Part shown: positions 17,364 to 26,222 of the stretch, piece by piece
Numbering within the stretch: position 1 is the first letter of the stretch
Layout: each line of letters starts with the position of its first letter
From: Pseudomonadota bacterium
GTDB taxonomy: Bacteria > Pseudomonadota > Alphaproteobacteria > Caulobacterales > Caulobacteraceae
DNA length: 47,269 nt
Assembly: GCA_023424215.1 (NCBI GenBank)
Contig: JAFAEC010000064.1
Span: forward strand, 1 to 47,269
Direction: 5' to 3'
The notes under the pieces: generated by a model
What the model saw: the letters and a program-made list of their open reading frames with translations, nothing else
Databases searched by the model: none
Told to the model about the DNA's origin: nothing
Translations under genes and position numbers: made by a program

Positions 17364-20201
17364 ATGACCGATCCGCACCACGAGACCGACAACCGGCAGA
17401 CGGATCCCGCAGCGCTCGCTGCCGAGATCGAGGCCGCGCTCGCGACCGCCCGGGAAGGCGCGAAGGAGGATCCCTTCGGAAACCCGATCCTCTGGGTCGC
17501 TCTTTGGCTTACTCGTCGCATGGACCGCGGCGAGATCGACGATGCGGAAGCGCTCGGCGTGATCCGTCATTTCGGGCAGGAGGCCCTGGCTGAGCGGGCG
17601 GCGCGGCTGAGGAACTATGTCGGTCTGGAGGGCGATCCGGGCGCTCCCCTGGCGCGAGTGGCGGCCCTCGTCGCCGAGGCGTGCCCCGCGGATACGGACG
17701 GCTTCGCCCGCTTTGCCGCGACGGTCCAACGCACCAGCTTCGCGGCCGTATTCACGGCGCACCCGACCTTCGGCATGCGCCGAGACCTCGCGCGGAGGCT
17801 CGCCGAGGCGGCGACCGCGCCGGATCCCGCCGTGGATTTCGAGCCGGACGGTGATGGCGGATTGTCGTTCCGGCCCGACACCGCCATCACGCTCCACGAC
17901 GAGTTCGAGCAGGCGCGATATGCCGTCCGGCACGCGCGCGACGCGATCGACAGCCTGAACGAGGCTCTGTTGCGAGAGGCGCGCGAGCGCTGGCCCGGCA
18001 GCTGGCAGGCCCTCGCGCCGCGACCTGTCGCGCTCGGCTCGTGGGTTGGCTGCGACACAGACGGCCGCACCGACATCGGCTGGTGGGATACGCTGCGATA
18101 CCGCCTCGAATCCAAGCGCGGGCAATTCAGCCGGATCCTGGAGAAACTGCCGCCGGGCACCAACACGGCCGAAATCCGCTCGTTGGTAGGACAGGCTCTT
18201 GCAGCGCTCGAGCGGCAGGTCGCGCTCGCGCCGCCGACAGGTTCGGAGCCGACCGTCGAGGAATTGCGGACCTTCTCCCTGGCGCTTGTGCATGAGCGGG
18301 AGACGGCACTGCCGGATGCCTCCGGTCTCCTGGCTCTGCTCGACGGCGCCATAGATCGGGCCGCGGATGATGAAGAGCGGATGTCGCTCTGCCTGATCCG
18401 GGCCGGTTGCAAGGCGCATGGCGTCTCGATTGCGTTGCCGCATTTCCGGCTCAACGCCTCGCAGATCCACAACGCCCTGCGCGGCATGATCTCGCTCGAC
18501 GGCGATCCGACCCAGCCCGCCCAACGGCGCGCCTACCTCGCCGCCATGAATTCCGCCCTCGAGCGGGTGGAGACGGTCCGGGTCGATTTCGGTGCGCTTG
18601 CAGCCGAGCGGGCGTCCGCGACCCGCATGCTGATGACGATCGCCCAGATCCTCAAACATCTCGACGGCTCGCGTCCGGTCCGGTTCCTGATCGCCGAAAC
18701 GGAGACCGGCTACACGCTTCTGTCGGCGCTCTGGCTCGCCAGCCGGTTCGGCATTGCCGACCGGCTTGAGATCTCGCCGCTCTTCGAGACCTCCGAGGCC
18801 CTGGAGCAGGGGCCGCGGATCATCGACGAGGCGCTACGTAGCCCGCACTGGCGCAGCTACCTGCGCCGGCAGGGCCGGCTCTGCATCCTGTTCGGCTACT
18901 CGGATTCCGGCCGCTATATCGGGCAGGTCGCGGCGACCTACTGGGTCGAGCGGCTGCGGCTGCGCATCTGCGAGCTGATGGCCCGATACGGCCTGCAGGA
19001 TGTGGAACTCGTCCTGTTCGACACGCACGGGGAATCGCCCGGCCGCGGCGCCCATCCGGGGAGCCTCGCCGACCGCCTTCTCTATCTGTCGCCGCCGCAC
19101 AGCGAGGAACTCTTCGCGAAGGCGGGCATCCGGATCGCCCGCGAAACGAGTTTCCAGGGCACGGACGGCTATGCCCTGTTCGGAAGCGGGCCGCTTGCGA
19201 CGGCGACGATTGCGCGCATCGCCGAGCAGGTTCTCGCGCCGGCCCCGACGGAGCGTGATCCGATCTACGACGAGCCGGATTTCGCCACCGAGTTCTTCCA
19301 GACGCTGCGCCAGGAGATGGTCGCGCTCGTCGACGATCCCGGTTACGCGGCGCTCATTGGCACCTTCGGGCCGGCTCTTCTCGACAAGACGGGCTCGCGC
19401 CCGGTGGCGCGCCAGGCGGAAGGAGCGGGGCCGGCGAGGCTCCGGCACCCCCGCGAATTGCGGGCCATTCCGAACAACGCGATCCTCCACCAGCTCGGCT
19501 GGCTCGCCAACAGCTTCCACGGCATCGGCCACGGCGCGGCGCGGGCGCCCGAGTTGTTCGAAACCATGCGGTCGCGCTCCGATCGGTTCGAGCGGGCCTA
19601 TCGCCTGGCCAAGTACGCGATGTCCTGCAGCGACCTGGATGTGATCCGCGCCTATGTGGACACGCTTGATCCCGGTACCTGGTACGACCGGGCCAGGCGG
19701 ACGGGTCGGGACCAGCGCCGCGACGAACTCCTTGGTGTCGCCGACGCGCTCGAGCGACTTGACCTCGCACCCGCCCTGCGTCGGCTATTCGGACGGCTCG
19801 TGGCGGATCGGCTCAGGCTCAAGGGCGTAGCGGGCGATCTGCCCGAGATGCCGGCGCGGCTTGCGGCCCTGCATGCCCTCAGGCTCGCGATCATTCACCG
19901 GATCTGGCTGTCTGCGACGCATGTCCCGGATTTCCGTCCGCAGGCGGGGCTCAGCCGCTCGGCGCTCCTCGAGCGCATCCTTCGCCTCGATATCCCCGGC
20001 TCGCTGGACCTCCTCGCGGAAACGTTCCCGCTCCGGCCCGATCCCACCGAGGGTGTCGATTTCGGCGAGCCGCCCGGGCCCCGGGAGGGCGGCACCTACG
20101 GGCCGCTGCATCGAGACCTGTTCGAACCGATGCGGCGATCCTTCGACCTTGTGCGTGAGATCACGGGCGCCATCCAGCACGAGGTCGGTGCCTTCGGCTG
20201 A
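17364..20201 (+). CDS. Divergent phosphoenolpyruvate carboxylase-like protein
   Basis: A 945-residue protein, close to the usual PEPC length (about 880-970). It has family landmarks: VFTAHPT with His133, LIAETETGYTLL, GYSDSGR at 511-517, a GRGAHPG loop near 560, and a C-terminal half with AIPNNAILHQLGW. The canonical GYSDSGK lysine is Arg517. The glycine loop that reads HGRGGxxGRGG in E. coli reads HGESPGRGA here, so the first arginine is replaced by Glu. The TEQGE segment is SFQGTDG. It is either a divergent enzyme or a non-PEPC activity on the PEPC fold. The ATG at 17364 follows ggggg; an alternative is 17334. Confidence 0.75.
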   Translation: MTDPHHETDNRQTDPAALAAEIEAALATAREGAKEDPFGNPILWVALWLTRRMDRGEIDDAEALGVIRHFGQEALAERAARLRNYVGLEGDPGAPLARVAALVAEACPADTDGFARFAATVQRTSFAAVFTAHPTFGMRRDLARRLAEAATAPDPAVDFEPDGDGGLSFRPDTAITLHDEFEQARYAVRHARDAIDSLNEALLREARERWPGSWQALAPRPVALGSWVGCDTDGRTDIGWWDTLRYRLESKRGQFSRILEKLPPGTNTAEIRSLVGQALAALERQVALAPPTGSEPTVEELRTFSLALVHERETALPDASGLLALLDGAIDRAADDEERMSLCLIRAGCKAHGVSIALPHFRLNASQIHNALRGMISLDGDPTQPAQRRAYLAAMNSALERVETVRVDFGALAAERASATRMLMTIAQILKHLDGSRPVRFLIAETETGYTLLSALWLASRFGIADRLEISPLFETSEALEQGPRIIDEALRSPHWRSYLRRQGRLCILFGYSDSGRYIGQVAATYWVERLRLRICELMARYGLQDVELVLFDTHGESPGRGAHPGSLADRLLYLSPPHSEELFAKAGIRIARETSFQGTDGYALFGSGPLATATIARIAEQVLAPAPTERDPIYDEPDFATEFFQTLRQEMVALVDDPGYAALIGTFGPALLDKTGSRPVARQAEGAGPARLRHPRELRAIPNNAILHQLGWLANSFHGIGHGAARAPELFETMRSRSDRFERAYRLAKYAMSCSDLDVIRAYVDTLDPGTWYDRARRTGRDQRRDELLGVADALERLDLAPALRRLFGRLVADRLRLKGVAGDLPEMPARLAALHALRLAIIHRIWLSATHVPDFRPQAGLSRSALLERILRLDIPGSLDLLAETFPLRPDPTEGVDFGEPPGPREGGTYGPLHRDLFEPMRRSFDLVREITGAIQHEVGAFG

Positions 20202-20238
20202 ACCCGAAGGCGAGGTCGAGCCGCCCTGCGTTCGGATC

Positions 20239-21246
20239 CTACGGGGCGGCGCCGGACGGGGCGAGCTGCTCCCTCACGCCTGCCAGGAGGTCGTATGACC
20301 GCAGCCTCGCCTCGTGGTCGAATATGGCCGATGCCACCATGATCTCGTCGACGCCCGTCTCGGCGACGAAGCGCTGAAGACCATCCCGCACCCGCTCGGG
20401 GGATCCCACAAAGGACCGGGACAGCATGGCGGAGGCCTGTGCCTTCTCGGCCGGCGACCAGTAGGTTTCGATGTCGTCGATGGGCGGAGGCAACTGGCCC
20501 CTGGTGCCGCGCACCAGGTTCGTGAAGCTCTGCTGGGGCGAGGTGAAGAGCCGGCGAGCCTCCTCGTCGGTATCCGCCACGACCACGTTCACGCCCGCCA
20601 TGACATAAGGCCGTTCGAGCTGTCCCGAGGGCTCGAACCGCTCGCGATAGACCCGGATAGCCGGGAGCAGCGCCTCGGGGGCGAAATGCGAGGCGAAGGC
20701 GTAGGGCAGGCCGAGCATGGCCGCGAGCTGCGCGCCAAACAGGCTGGAGCCCAGGATCCAGAGCGGCACATTCGAATCCGCCCCTGGGACGGCCCTGATG
20801 ACCTGGTCCGGCTGGACGGGGCCAAGCAGCGCCTGCAACTCGAGCACATCCTGAGGGAACCGGTCCGCTGCGGAAGGATCCCGCCGCAGTGCCCGCAGCG
20901 TCCTCCCATCGGTGCCGGGAGCCCGGCCGAGGCCGAGATCGATGCGGCCGGGGTAGAGCGCTTCGAGGGTCCCGAACTGCTCGGCAATGACGAGCGGCGC
21001 GTGGTTCGGCAGCATGATGCCGCCCGACCCGACCCGGATGGTGCTGGTCCCCCCCGCGAGGTAGCCGATGACGACCGACGTCGCCGCGCTCGCGATGCCG
21101 ATCATGTTGTGGTGCTCGGCGACCCAGAAGCGCTTGTATCCGCGCGCCTCCGCCAGGCGGGCCAGAGAGAGCGAATTTCGCAGCGCGGCACCGGGCGACG
21201 AGCCCTGGGGAACCGGTGCGAGATCAAGAACGGAGAAGGCGATCAT
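20239..21246 (-). CDS. LLM-class flavin-dependent oxidoreductase (luciferase-like)
   Basis: A 335-residue bacterial luciferase-like monooxygenase. The barrel starts VLDLAPVPQGSSPGAAL, then RFWVAEHHNMIGIASAATSV, VGSGGIMLPNHAPLVIAEQF, and GRIDLGLGRAPGTDG. This matches the YhbW/MsnO8-like single-subunit group, which uses FMN or F420-type flavins. Convergent with the PEPC-like gene, with only 37 bases between the stops. The ATG at 21246 is chosen because the family starts with the FSVLDLAPV strand. Confidence 0.87.
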   Translation of the reverse strand: MIAFSVLDLAPVPQGSSPGAALRNSLSLARLAEARGYKRFWVAEHHNMIGIASAATSVVIGYLAGGTSTIRVGSGGIMLPNHAPLVIAEQFGTLEALYPGRIDLGLGRAPGTDGRTLRALRRDPSAADRFPQDVLELQALLGPVQPDQVIRAVPGADSNVPLWILGSSLFGAQLAAMLGLPYAFASHFAPEALLPAIRVYRERFEPSGQLERPYVMAGVNVVVADTDEEARRLFTSPQQSFTNLVRGTRGQLPPPIDDIETYWSPAEKAQASAMLSRSFVGSPERVRDGLQRFVAETGVDEIMVASAIFDHEARLRSYDLLAGVREQLAPSGAAP

Positions 21247-21497
21247 GGCGATCCATGGCGAGCGGGGCCGGCTTGTCCGGAGTCCAGACACACATGAGGC
21301 TGTTTCGTGCGCTTGCAACCCGGCCCCGGACATGGCCGGCACGTTCCGTCACGCAAGGCCTGCCTCCGTATCCCGCCTAGTCTTCGGCGGACTGAGCAGA
21401 ATTAGCATCCGCCCCGCAAGCCGTTCGTAACCCTTCCGCTTAAGCAATCGTCCAGGCTTGGCTGCCATGGTCTCGGAGCCTTTTCGGAGACCAGATC

Positions 21498-21677
21498 ATG
21501 GCAAAGCTAAGCAGGATCACGAAGACCTTCGTCCGCGACGACTCGGGCGCGACCGCGATCGAGTACGGGCTCATCGCCGCCCTCATCGCCGTCGTCATCA
21601 TCGGTGCGCTCTCGACGATCGGTACGAACCTCAACACCGCGTTCAACACGATCGGAACGTCGCTCGGAACTCGCTGA
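21498..21677 (+). CDS. Flp-type (type IVb) pilin
   Basis: A 59-residue pilin precursor: short basic leader (MAKLSRITKTFVRDDSG), then the prepilin-peptidase site G|ATAIEYGLIAAL with the Glu at +5 and a long hydrophobic helix, and a short Thr/Asn-rich tail. Flp pilins are polymerised by the Tad secretion system for adhesion. No Tad genes (cpaA-F, tadB-G) occur in the window, so this copy is an orphan here. ttcggagacc precedes the ATG as a ribosome-binding site. Too short for routine ORF calls. Confidence 0.9.
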   Translation: MAKLSRITKTFVRDDSGATAIEYGLIAALIAVVIIGALSTIGTNLNTAFNTIGTSLGTR

Positions 21678-21708
21678 CGCGTTGAGGCGGCTGAGCCGCC
21701 GAAGCTCT

Positions 21709-21745
21709 CATGCGCCGTCGAGGGTACCGGCCTCGACGGCGCATG
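21709..21745 (+). terminator. Perfect 15-bp hairpin after the Flp pilin gene
   Basis: The bases 21709-21723 are the exact reverse complement of 21731-21745, leaving a 7-base loop (gtaccgg). The hairpin lies 31 bases past the pilin stop. It lacks a downstream T tract, so it may end transcription weakly or protect the abundant pilin message from 3' decay. A smaller ggcggc/gccgcc hairpin lies just before it. Confidence 0.6.
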
Positions 21746-21942
21746 CGCTCCCTCCAGGCCCTGCACGGAGGAGCGCCGCGACCAGGATGAGGTCGTCTCC
21801 GGTATTCGCTCGATCACGGCCCGGGTTCCTCGCGCGTTCGGCAAGCAGACCGGCGTGACAGGGGTCTTCGCCCAGCCCCGGAACTCGGAGGCGGGCTCGT
21901 GCTTTCGTTGGCGCGGGCGATCGGTCCGCCACTCCGGGCGCG

Positions 21943-23721
21943 ATGACCACCCCCCAGATTCTTGCCGTTTCGATCCTCGTCGTCATGATGGGGCTCTTCC
22001 TGTGGGGGAGGTTCCGCTACGACCTTGTCGGGGCGCTGGCCCTGCTGGCCGCACTGGCCGCCGGTATCGTGAGCCCGAAGGAGGCCTTCTCGGGGTTCAG
22101 CGACGACATCGTCATCATCGTCGCGAGCGCGCTGGTTGTCAGCGCAGCGGTGGGCCGCTCCGGCGTCATGGAGCACGCGCTGCGCCAAGTCGCGCCGTAC
22201 GCCCGGACGACGCGCTCCCAAGTCGTCGTGCTGGTCGGCACGGTGACGGTCCTGTCGGCCATCATCAAGAATATCGGCGCGCTCGCGATGCTCATCCCAG
22301 TCGCGTTCCAGATCGCTCGGCGCAGCGGCAAGTCCCCGTCGGTGTTTCTGATGCCCATGTCCTTCGGCGCGTTGCTCGGGGGCATCATCACGCTGATCGG
22401 AACCTCGCCCAACATCATCGTCTCCCGCGTCCGCGGCGAGATCGTGGGCGAGCCGTTCGAGATGTTCGACTTCGCTCCGGTGGGCCTTGGCCTTGCCGCG
22501 GCGGGAGTCGCGTTCCTGGCGTTCGGGTACAGATTGCTCCCGCGGGACCGGCGCGGGGCAGCGACGCTCGACGAAGCGCTCGACATCAAGGACTACATCA
22601 CCGAGGCGGCCATTCCCGAAGGCTCGCCGCTCGCAGGGCAGACGGTCTCTGACCTCAAGCGCCTGGCCGAGGGCGACGTCACTGTCACGACCATCGTACG
22701 CAACAACACCCAGAGCCTCTCGCCCCTGCCGGACGCGACGCTGAAGGCGGGCGACATCGTGCTGCTCGAGGGGGAGCCGGACGCGCTCGAACGCGTGGTG
22801 GCGCGGGCCGAGTTGAAGTTGGAGGCTGAGCGCCGAGCCGTCGAGGCCGCGGATCCCTCGCACGAAATCGGCGTGGTCGAGGCGGTCATCGGCCCGAACT
22901 CGCTCCTGATCGGGCATTCCGCTCGACGCTTGGCCGTGCACGAGCGCTTCCAGCTCAACATCCTGGCCGTCAGCCGCTCGAACAAGCGTTTCACCGAGCG
23001 GCTTCGGGACATCAGGCTCCGCGCCGGCGACGTGCTGGTGCTGCAGGGCGACCTGGACATTGTCCCCGAGCGGATGCGCGAACTCGGGCTGCTGCCGCTC
23101 GCCGAGCGGGCCCTGCAGCTCGGGAGTGCACGCCGGGCCTGGCTGACCGTCGCCATCGTGGCAGCAACGGTGGTGCTCCTGGCCTTCAGTGTCGTGCCGG
23201 TCGCCGTCGCGTTCTTCGGCGCCGCCGCCTTCCTCATCCTGTTCGGAGCCCTGCCCATCCGGGAGGCCTACGACTCGATCGAGTGGCCAATCCTGGTCAT
23301 GCTGGCGACGCTGATCCCTGTCAGCGATGCCTTGCGGACTACCGGGACCACCGACTTGCTCTCGGGATGGCTGACCCATGTGGCGGGTGGCTTACCTCCC
23401 TGGGGCGCGCTCACCCTGATCCTCGTGGCGGCGATGGCGGTGACCCCCTTCCTCAACAACGCCGCGACCGTGCTGGTCATGGCGCCGATCGCGGCCGGCT
23501 TCGCGACCGGGCTCGGCTTCAAACCCGACGCATTTCTCATGGCGGTCGCGATCGGCGCCGCCTGCGATTTCCTCACGCCGATCGGGCACCAGTGCAACAC
23601 GCTCGTGATGGGCCCCGGAGGCTACAAGTTCGGCGATTACGCGCGGCTCGGGCTGCCGCTCTCGATCATCGTGATCGTTGTCGGAGTGCCCCTCATCCTT
23701 GCAGTCTGGCCGATACACTGA
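21943..23721 (+). CDS. DASS/SLC13-type permease with two RCK_C domains
   Basis: A 592-residue membrane protein. N-terminal transmembrane bundle (residues 1-190) with the TSPNIIVS motif, then two RCK_C (TrkA_C) regulatory domains at roughly 205-290 and 300-385 (VTVTTIVRNN, DIVLLEGEPDAL, then LRAGDVLVLQGD), then a C-terminal bundle with PFLNNAATVLVMAP and DFLTPIGHQCNTLVMGPGGY. This is the layout of the YbhI/SLC13-like anion or sulfate transporters. The substrate is probably a dicarboxylate or inorganic anion; I cannot decide which. Confidence 0.85.
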   Translation: MTTPQILAVSILVVMMGLFLWGRFRYDLVGALALLAALAAGIVSPKEAFSGFSDDIVIIVASALVVSAAVGRSGVMEHALRQVAPYARTTRSQVVVLVGTVTVLSAIIKNIGALAMLIPVAFQIARRSGKSPSVFLMPMSFGALLGGIITLIGTSPNIIVSRVRGEIVGEPFEMFDFAPVGLGLAAAGVAFLAFGYRLLPRDRRGAATLDEALDIKDYITEAAIPEGSPLAGQTVSDLKRLAEGDVTVTTIVRNNTQSLSPLPDATLKAGDIVLLEGEPDALERVVARAELKLEAERRAVEAADPSHEIGVVEAVIGPNSLLIGHSARRLAVHERFQLNILAVSRSNKRFTERLRDIRLRAGDVLVLQGDLDIVPERMRELGLLPLAERALQLGSARRAWLTVAIVAATVVLLAFSVVPVAVAFFGAAAFLILFGALPIREAYDSIEWPILVMLATLIPVSDALRTTGTTDLLSGWLTHVAGGLPPWGALTLILVAAMAVTPFLNNAATVLVMAPIAAGFATGLGFKPDAFLMAVAIGAACDFLTPIGHQCNTLVMGPGGYKFGDYARLGLPLSIIVIVVGVPLILAVWPIH

Positions 23722-23810
23722 CGAGGGCTGCAGGCCGGCAGGAGAGCCGCATTAACCAGCTGTTAAGCCTGACGTAGACGCGAGCATCGGAGGGCTGTTT
23801 ACTTGATGTC

Positions 23811-23975
23811 GTGAAGTGGACGGAACAGAATCCCCACCCCGACGAGGGTAGCGCCGCAGCCGATCCGCTTGGCTGGACTCTCGCCATGGGGCTCTGCAAC
23901 ATCCTGATCGCTGCGACCATCCTCGGCTGTATTCTGTTCGTCGCGATCGAGAATGGGATCTTTCATCTGTACTGA
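23811..23975 (+). CDS. Possible small membrane protein (GTG start)
   Basis: A possible 54-residue product read from the GTG at 23811 (VKWTEQNPHPDEG...). It has a hydrophilic N-terminus and one hydrophobic helix (MGLCNILIAATILGCILFVAIE) ending NGIFHLY. A shorter reading could start at the ATG in that helix. It has no recognised family. It is supported only by the coherent membrane-segment composition, and the rest of the interval between the permease and the next gene shows nothing else to me. Confidence 0.35.
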   Translation: MKWTEQNPHPDEGSAAADPLGWTLAMGLCNILIAATILGCILFVAIENGIFHLY

Positions 23976-24019
23976 TCGGCCCGAAGCAACGCGGCACAGC
24001 CTCTCGCATTCCAGCCCGC

Positions 24020-24874
24020 TCAGCGGCAGCGTGTGTAGACCTGAGTTCCCCGCTCGCTCACCCAGGTGAGCTTGTCTCCCGCCAGGGCCAGCCGGATCTG
24101 CGCGTTCCAACTCTCGCCCGGGCCGCTGCACGCCGCACTGACCAACCAGCGCAGGCCGTTCTGTTCCGTCCGCCTGAAGGAGCACGACGCCGATCCCGCT
24201 TTCGCCCCGCGCTCGTCGAGCGTGAGCGGGAGGTACGCCGTCCGATTGCGCTGGGAACATGCCGCGAGATGAGGAGCCCACCTGCCCGCAAGTGCGCGAA
24301 ACGTGGGCAAAGGCTGCGGGGCGGTGACAGCCACAGCGCTATCGGCGCCCGGCTCAGCCGGCCTTCCGCTCTCCCGCTCCCCCTCGATCGGCACCTTCTC
24401 GTCTATCAGGCTGGCGAGGCTGAACAGAATGCTCGGCAGAGGCTTCTGCTCCTGAAGATCTAGCCCATCGACGCCCGAGTCTGCCGCTGCGAACGCGGGC
24501 TGCCCCGTCCCGGCGAGTTCCTCCTCGAACGCCTCGCCAATCTGGAGAGGGGTCGACCAGATGTCGGGTGCCTGTCCGCCGCCCATCACGTCCGGCGCGG
24601 CGTTCATGACCCGATCGATCGGCAGAGATATCTGCCGACGCGGGAGGGGAGCCATTGCCTGGGCGGCGTGCACCTCGATCGTCGGCGAAACTGAAGCGGC
24701 GCCAGGCGTTCTACCTTCGTCCGGGGCGACAAAGATGAAGGCCAGCCCGGCGCAGAGCAGCAGTGACGAGCTGCCAGACCGCGCCCTCCGCGACCGGATG
24801 CGCCTTGCTCTTGCGAGAGGATACTCGAACTTACGCATACGCCGATCCGAGCCTCGCATCGGCTCCGTGGCCAC
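24020..24874 (-). CDS. Hypothetical protein with N-terminal membrane anchor and Cys-rich C-terminal domain
   Basis: A 284-residue protein that I do not recognise. A basic N-terminus (ARARRIRSRRARSG) precedes one hydrophobic segment (SSLLLCAGLAFIFVAP), so the rest is probably periplasmic. The middle is low in structure and Pro/Ala-rich. The last 90 residues look globular, with LAGRWAPHLAACSQ, RTAYLPLTLDERGAKAG, four cysteines and a terminal WVSERGTQVYTRCR. The start at 24874 is uncertain; 24838 also fits the basic leader. Confidence 0.6.
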   Translation of the reverse strand: MATEPMRGSDRRMRKFEYPLARARRIRSRRARSGSSSLLLCAGLAFIFVAPDEGRTPGAASVSPTIEVHAAQAMAPLPRRQISLPIDRVMNAAPDVMGGGQAPDIWSTPLQIGEAFEEELAGTGQPAFAAADSGVDGLDLQEQKPLPSILFSLASLIDEKVPIEGERESGRPAEPGADSAVAVTAPQPLPTFRALAGRWAPHLAACSQRNRTAYLPLTLDERGAKAGSASCSFRRTEQNGLRWLVSAACSGPGESWNAQIRLALAGDKLTWVSERGTQVYTRCR

Positions 24875-25037
24875 AAACTTGTGGTTAAGGAAGATTAACG
24901 AAGATTAGGAATTGCGGCAAGGATTGACAGATTCTGGTCTGCGGTTCGCGAATCGTCCGTGGGGGCGTAGCTCCCCTGCCATCGTCCAGTCCCACCGATC
25001 GCCCCCCGTTCCAAGGGGTTCGTGGTATGATGCAGAA

Positions 25038-25065
25038 GGCGCCCCATCCGACAATCCGGGGCGCC
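25038..25065 (+). promoter_or_regulatory. Leader hairpin before the pentapeptide-repeat gene
   Basis: An 8-bp inverted repeat, ggcgcccc (25038-25045) and ggggcgcc (25058-25065), lies 20 bases before the ATG at 25086, and a TATGAT box occurs at 25026-25031. The hairpin may lie in the 5' leader and affect ribosome access. I see no good -35 partner, so the promoter itself is only a guess. Confidence 0.35.
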
Positions 25066-25085
25066 GCAGACATGCGAGACCGGAC

Positions 25086-25844
25086 ATGGTTCAGCCCTTA
25101 TCGGTGGTTGCTGTCGTAGCCCTGGTTGCGGCCCTCTTCGTCAGTTTCGGTCCGGCCGCTGCGGATTGCAGGTCCGCCCCGGAGCCGAAGGTGGACTGGA
25201 AGGGCTGCAGCAAGACCTCGCTCCTCCTCGATCGGACGGACCTCTCCGGGGCCACGATGCCCAATGCGATGCTCACTTCAACGACCCTTGAGGGGGCAAA
25301 CCTCAAGGGGGCCAAGATGGGCGAAACCGAGCTGAGCTTCGCTCGACTCGATGGCGCGGATCTCTCGAATGCCGATCTCTCGCGGGCAGTCGGCTGGCGC
25401 ACGTCCTTCAAGGGCGCGAACCTTACGCAGGCGAGCCTGGAGATGGCGCAGATGAGCCGCGCCAATTTCGAGAAGGCCAAGCTTGCGGGCGCGAACTTCC
25501 TGAAATCGGAGATGAACCGATCCGATTTCGAGGGCGCGGACCTGACCGGCGCCCGAATGTCCCGGGCGGAGTTGGCGCGCGTGGACCTCACGAAGGCCGC
25601 ACTGGGGCAGGCGGATTTCAGCTACTCCAACCTGTCCCGCGCGCGGCTCGACGGCGCACATCTCGACGGCGCCAAGTTCACCGGCACGTACCTCTATCGT
25701 GCCCAGCTCGGGGGCGCGGATCTCACAAAGTCGAGCGGTTTGACGCAGGCCCAGATCGACCTCGCCTGCGGAACTCCCCAGACCAAGCTTCCCGCGGGGC
25801 TGACCGCCCCGAAGCATTGGCCGTGCAACACCGAGGACGACTGA
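25086..25844 (+). CDS. Exported pentapeptide-repeat protein
   Basis: A 252-residue protein with a Sec signal (VVALVAALFVSFGPAAAD) followed by a right-handed beta helix of pentapeptide repeats A(D/N)LxX from about residue 48 to 220, for example GANLKGAKM, GADLSNADLS, GANLTQASL, GADLTGARM, GAHLDGAKF. The flanking WKGCSKTSLLL and IDLACGTPQ...HWPCNTED are capping segments, and the Cys pairs may be disulfides in the periplasm. The function of exported members is unknown; the gyrase-protecting QnrB-like members are cytoplasmic. The ATG at 25086 gives the signal peptide. Confidence 0.85.
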   Translation: MVQPLSVVAVVALVAALFVSFGPAAADCRSAPEPKVDWKGCSKTSLLLDRTDLSGATMPNAMLTSTTLEGANLKGAKMGETELSFARLDGADLSNADLSRAVGWRTSFKGANLTQASLEMAQMSRANFEKAKLAGANFLKSEMNRSDFEGADLTGARMSRAELARVDLTKAALGQADFSYSNLSRARLDGAHLDGAKFTGTYLYRAQLGGADLTKSSGLTQAQIDLACGTPQTKLPAGLTAPKHWPCNTEDD

Positions 25845-25904
25845 AACTCCGCTTCGGGCACCCTTGGCGCAGGGCGCCTGCTCGCCTATATTCGGGAGGT
25901 CGGG

Positions 25905-26195
25905 GCAACCCGGCTATGATCGTAGAGGCAGAGTGGAATAGGCGTTTAGGACGCGGGTTCAATTCCCGCCGCCTCCACCAGGAGCGCATGGCTTCGTGCG
26001 TTCCTGACGGGGGCGACTTGGGTTCGACTAGGCGCGGTAAAGGCTAGGCTGCGATTGGGCTGAGCTACGGCCCTGATAGTGCAAATTCACAAATGCCAAC
26101 GACAACGTTGACATGGGTGAGGTTCGCCTCGCGGCGTAACCATCCGGGGCTCGGGAAAGCCTAGCAACAGAAACGGCGCCTTCGGGCGCCGTTCC
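25905..26195 (+). ncRNA. ssrA: Permuted (two-piece) tmRNA
   Basis: The acceptor piece comes first and ends in the T arm GGGTTCAATTCCC, the half-stem CGCCTCC and ACCA at 25980. A 28-base spacer (25981-26008), which can fold as an 8-bp hairpin, is removed. The coding piece begins GGGGGCG at 26009; these seven bases pair with CGCCTCC to rebuild the acceptor stem. The tag reading frame (26095-26139) is ANDNVDMGEVRLAA followed by TAA, ending in the LAA degradation signal. The 5' end at 25905 is approximate. This permuted form is typical of Alphaproteobacteria. Confidence 0.9.
26172..26193 (+). terminator. Hairpin at the end of tmRNA
   Basis: A 9-bp stem, aacggcgcc and ggcgccgtt, encloses a TTCG tetraloop, followed by cccattt. 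It lies just past the tag ORF and is the best candidate for the ssrA transcription terminator or its 3' boundary. Confidence 0.7.
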
Positions 26196-26222
26196 CATTT
26201 GGGGTCGATGCTTCTTGGAAAC

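Noticed and set aside
15444..18659. A 1071-residue open frame on the minus strand across the hydrolase, GMC and PEPC genes
   Set aside because: It is a GC-rich shadow antisense to well-supported genes and shows no family motifs.
21814..23379. A 521-residue minus-strand open frame across the DASS transporter
   Set aside because: It is a shadow rich in Arg, His and Asp with no domain pattern.
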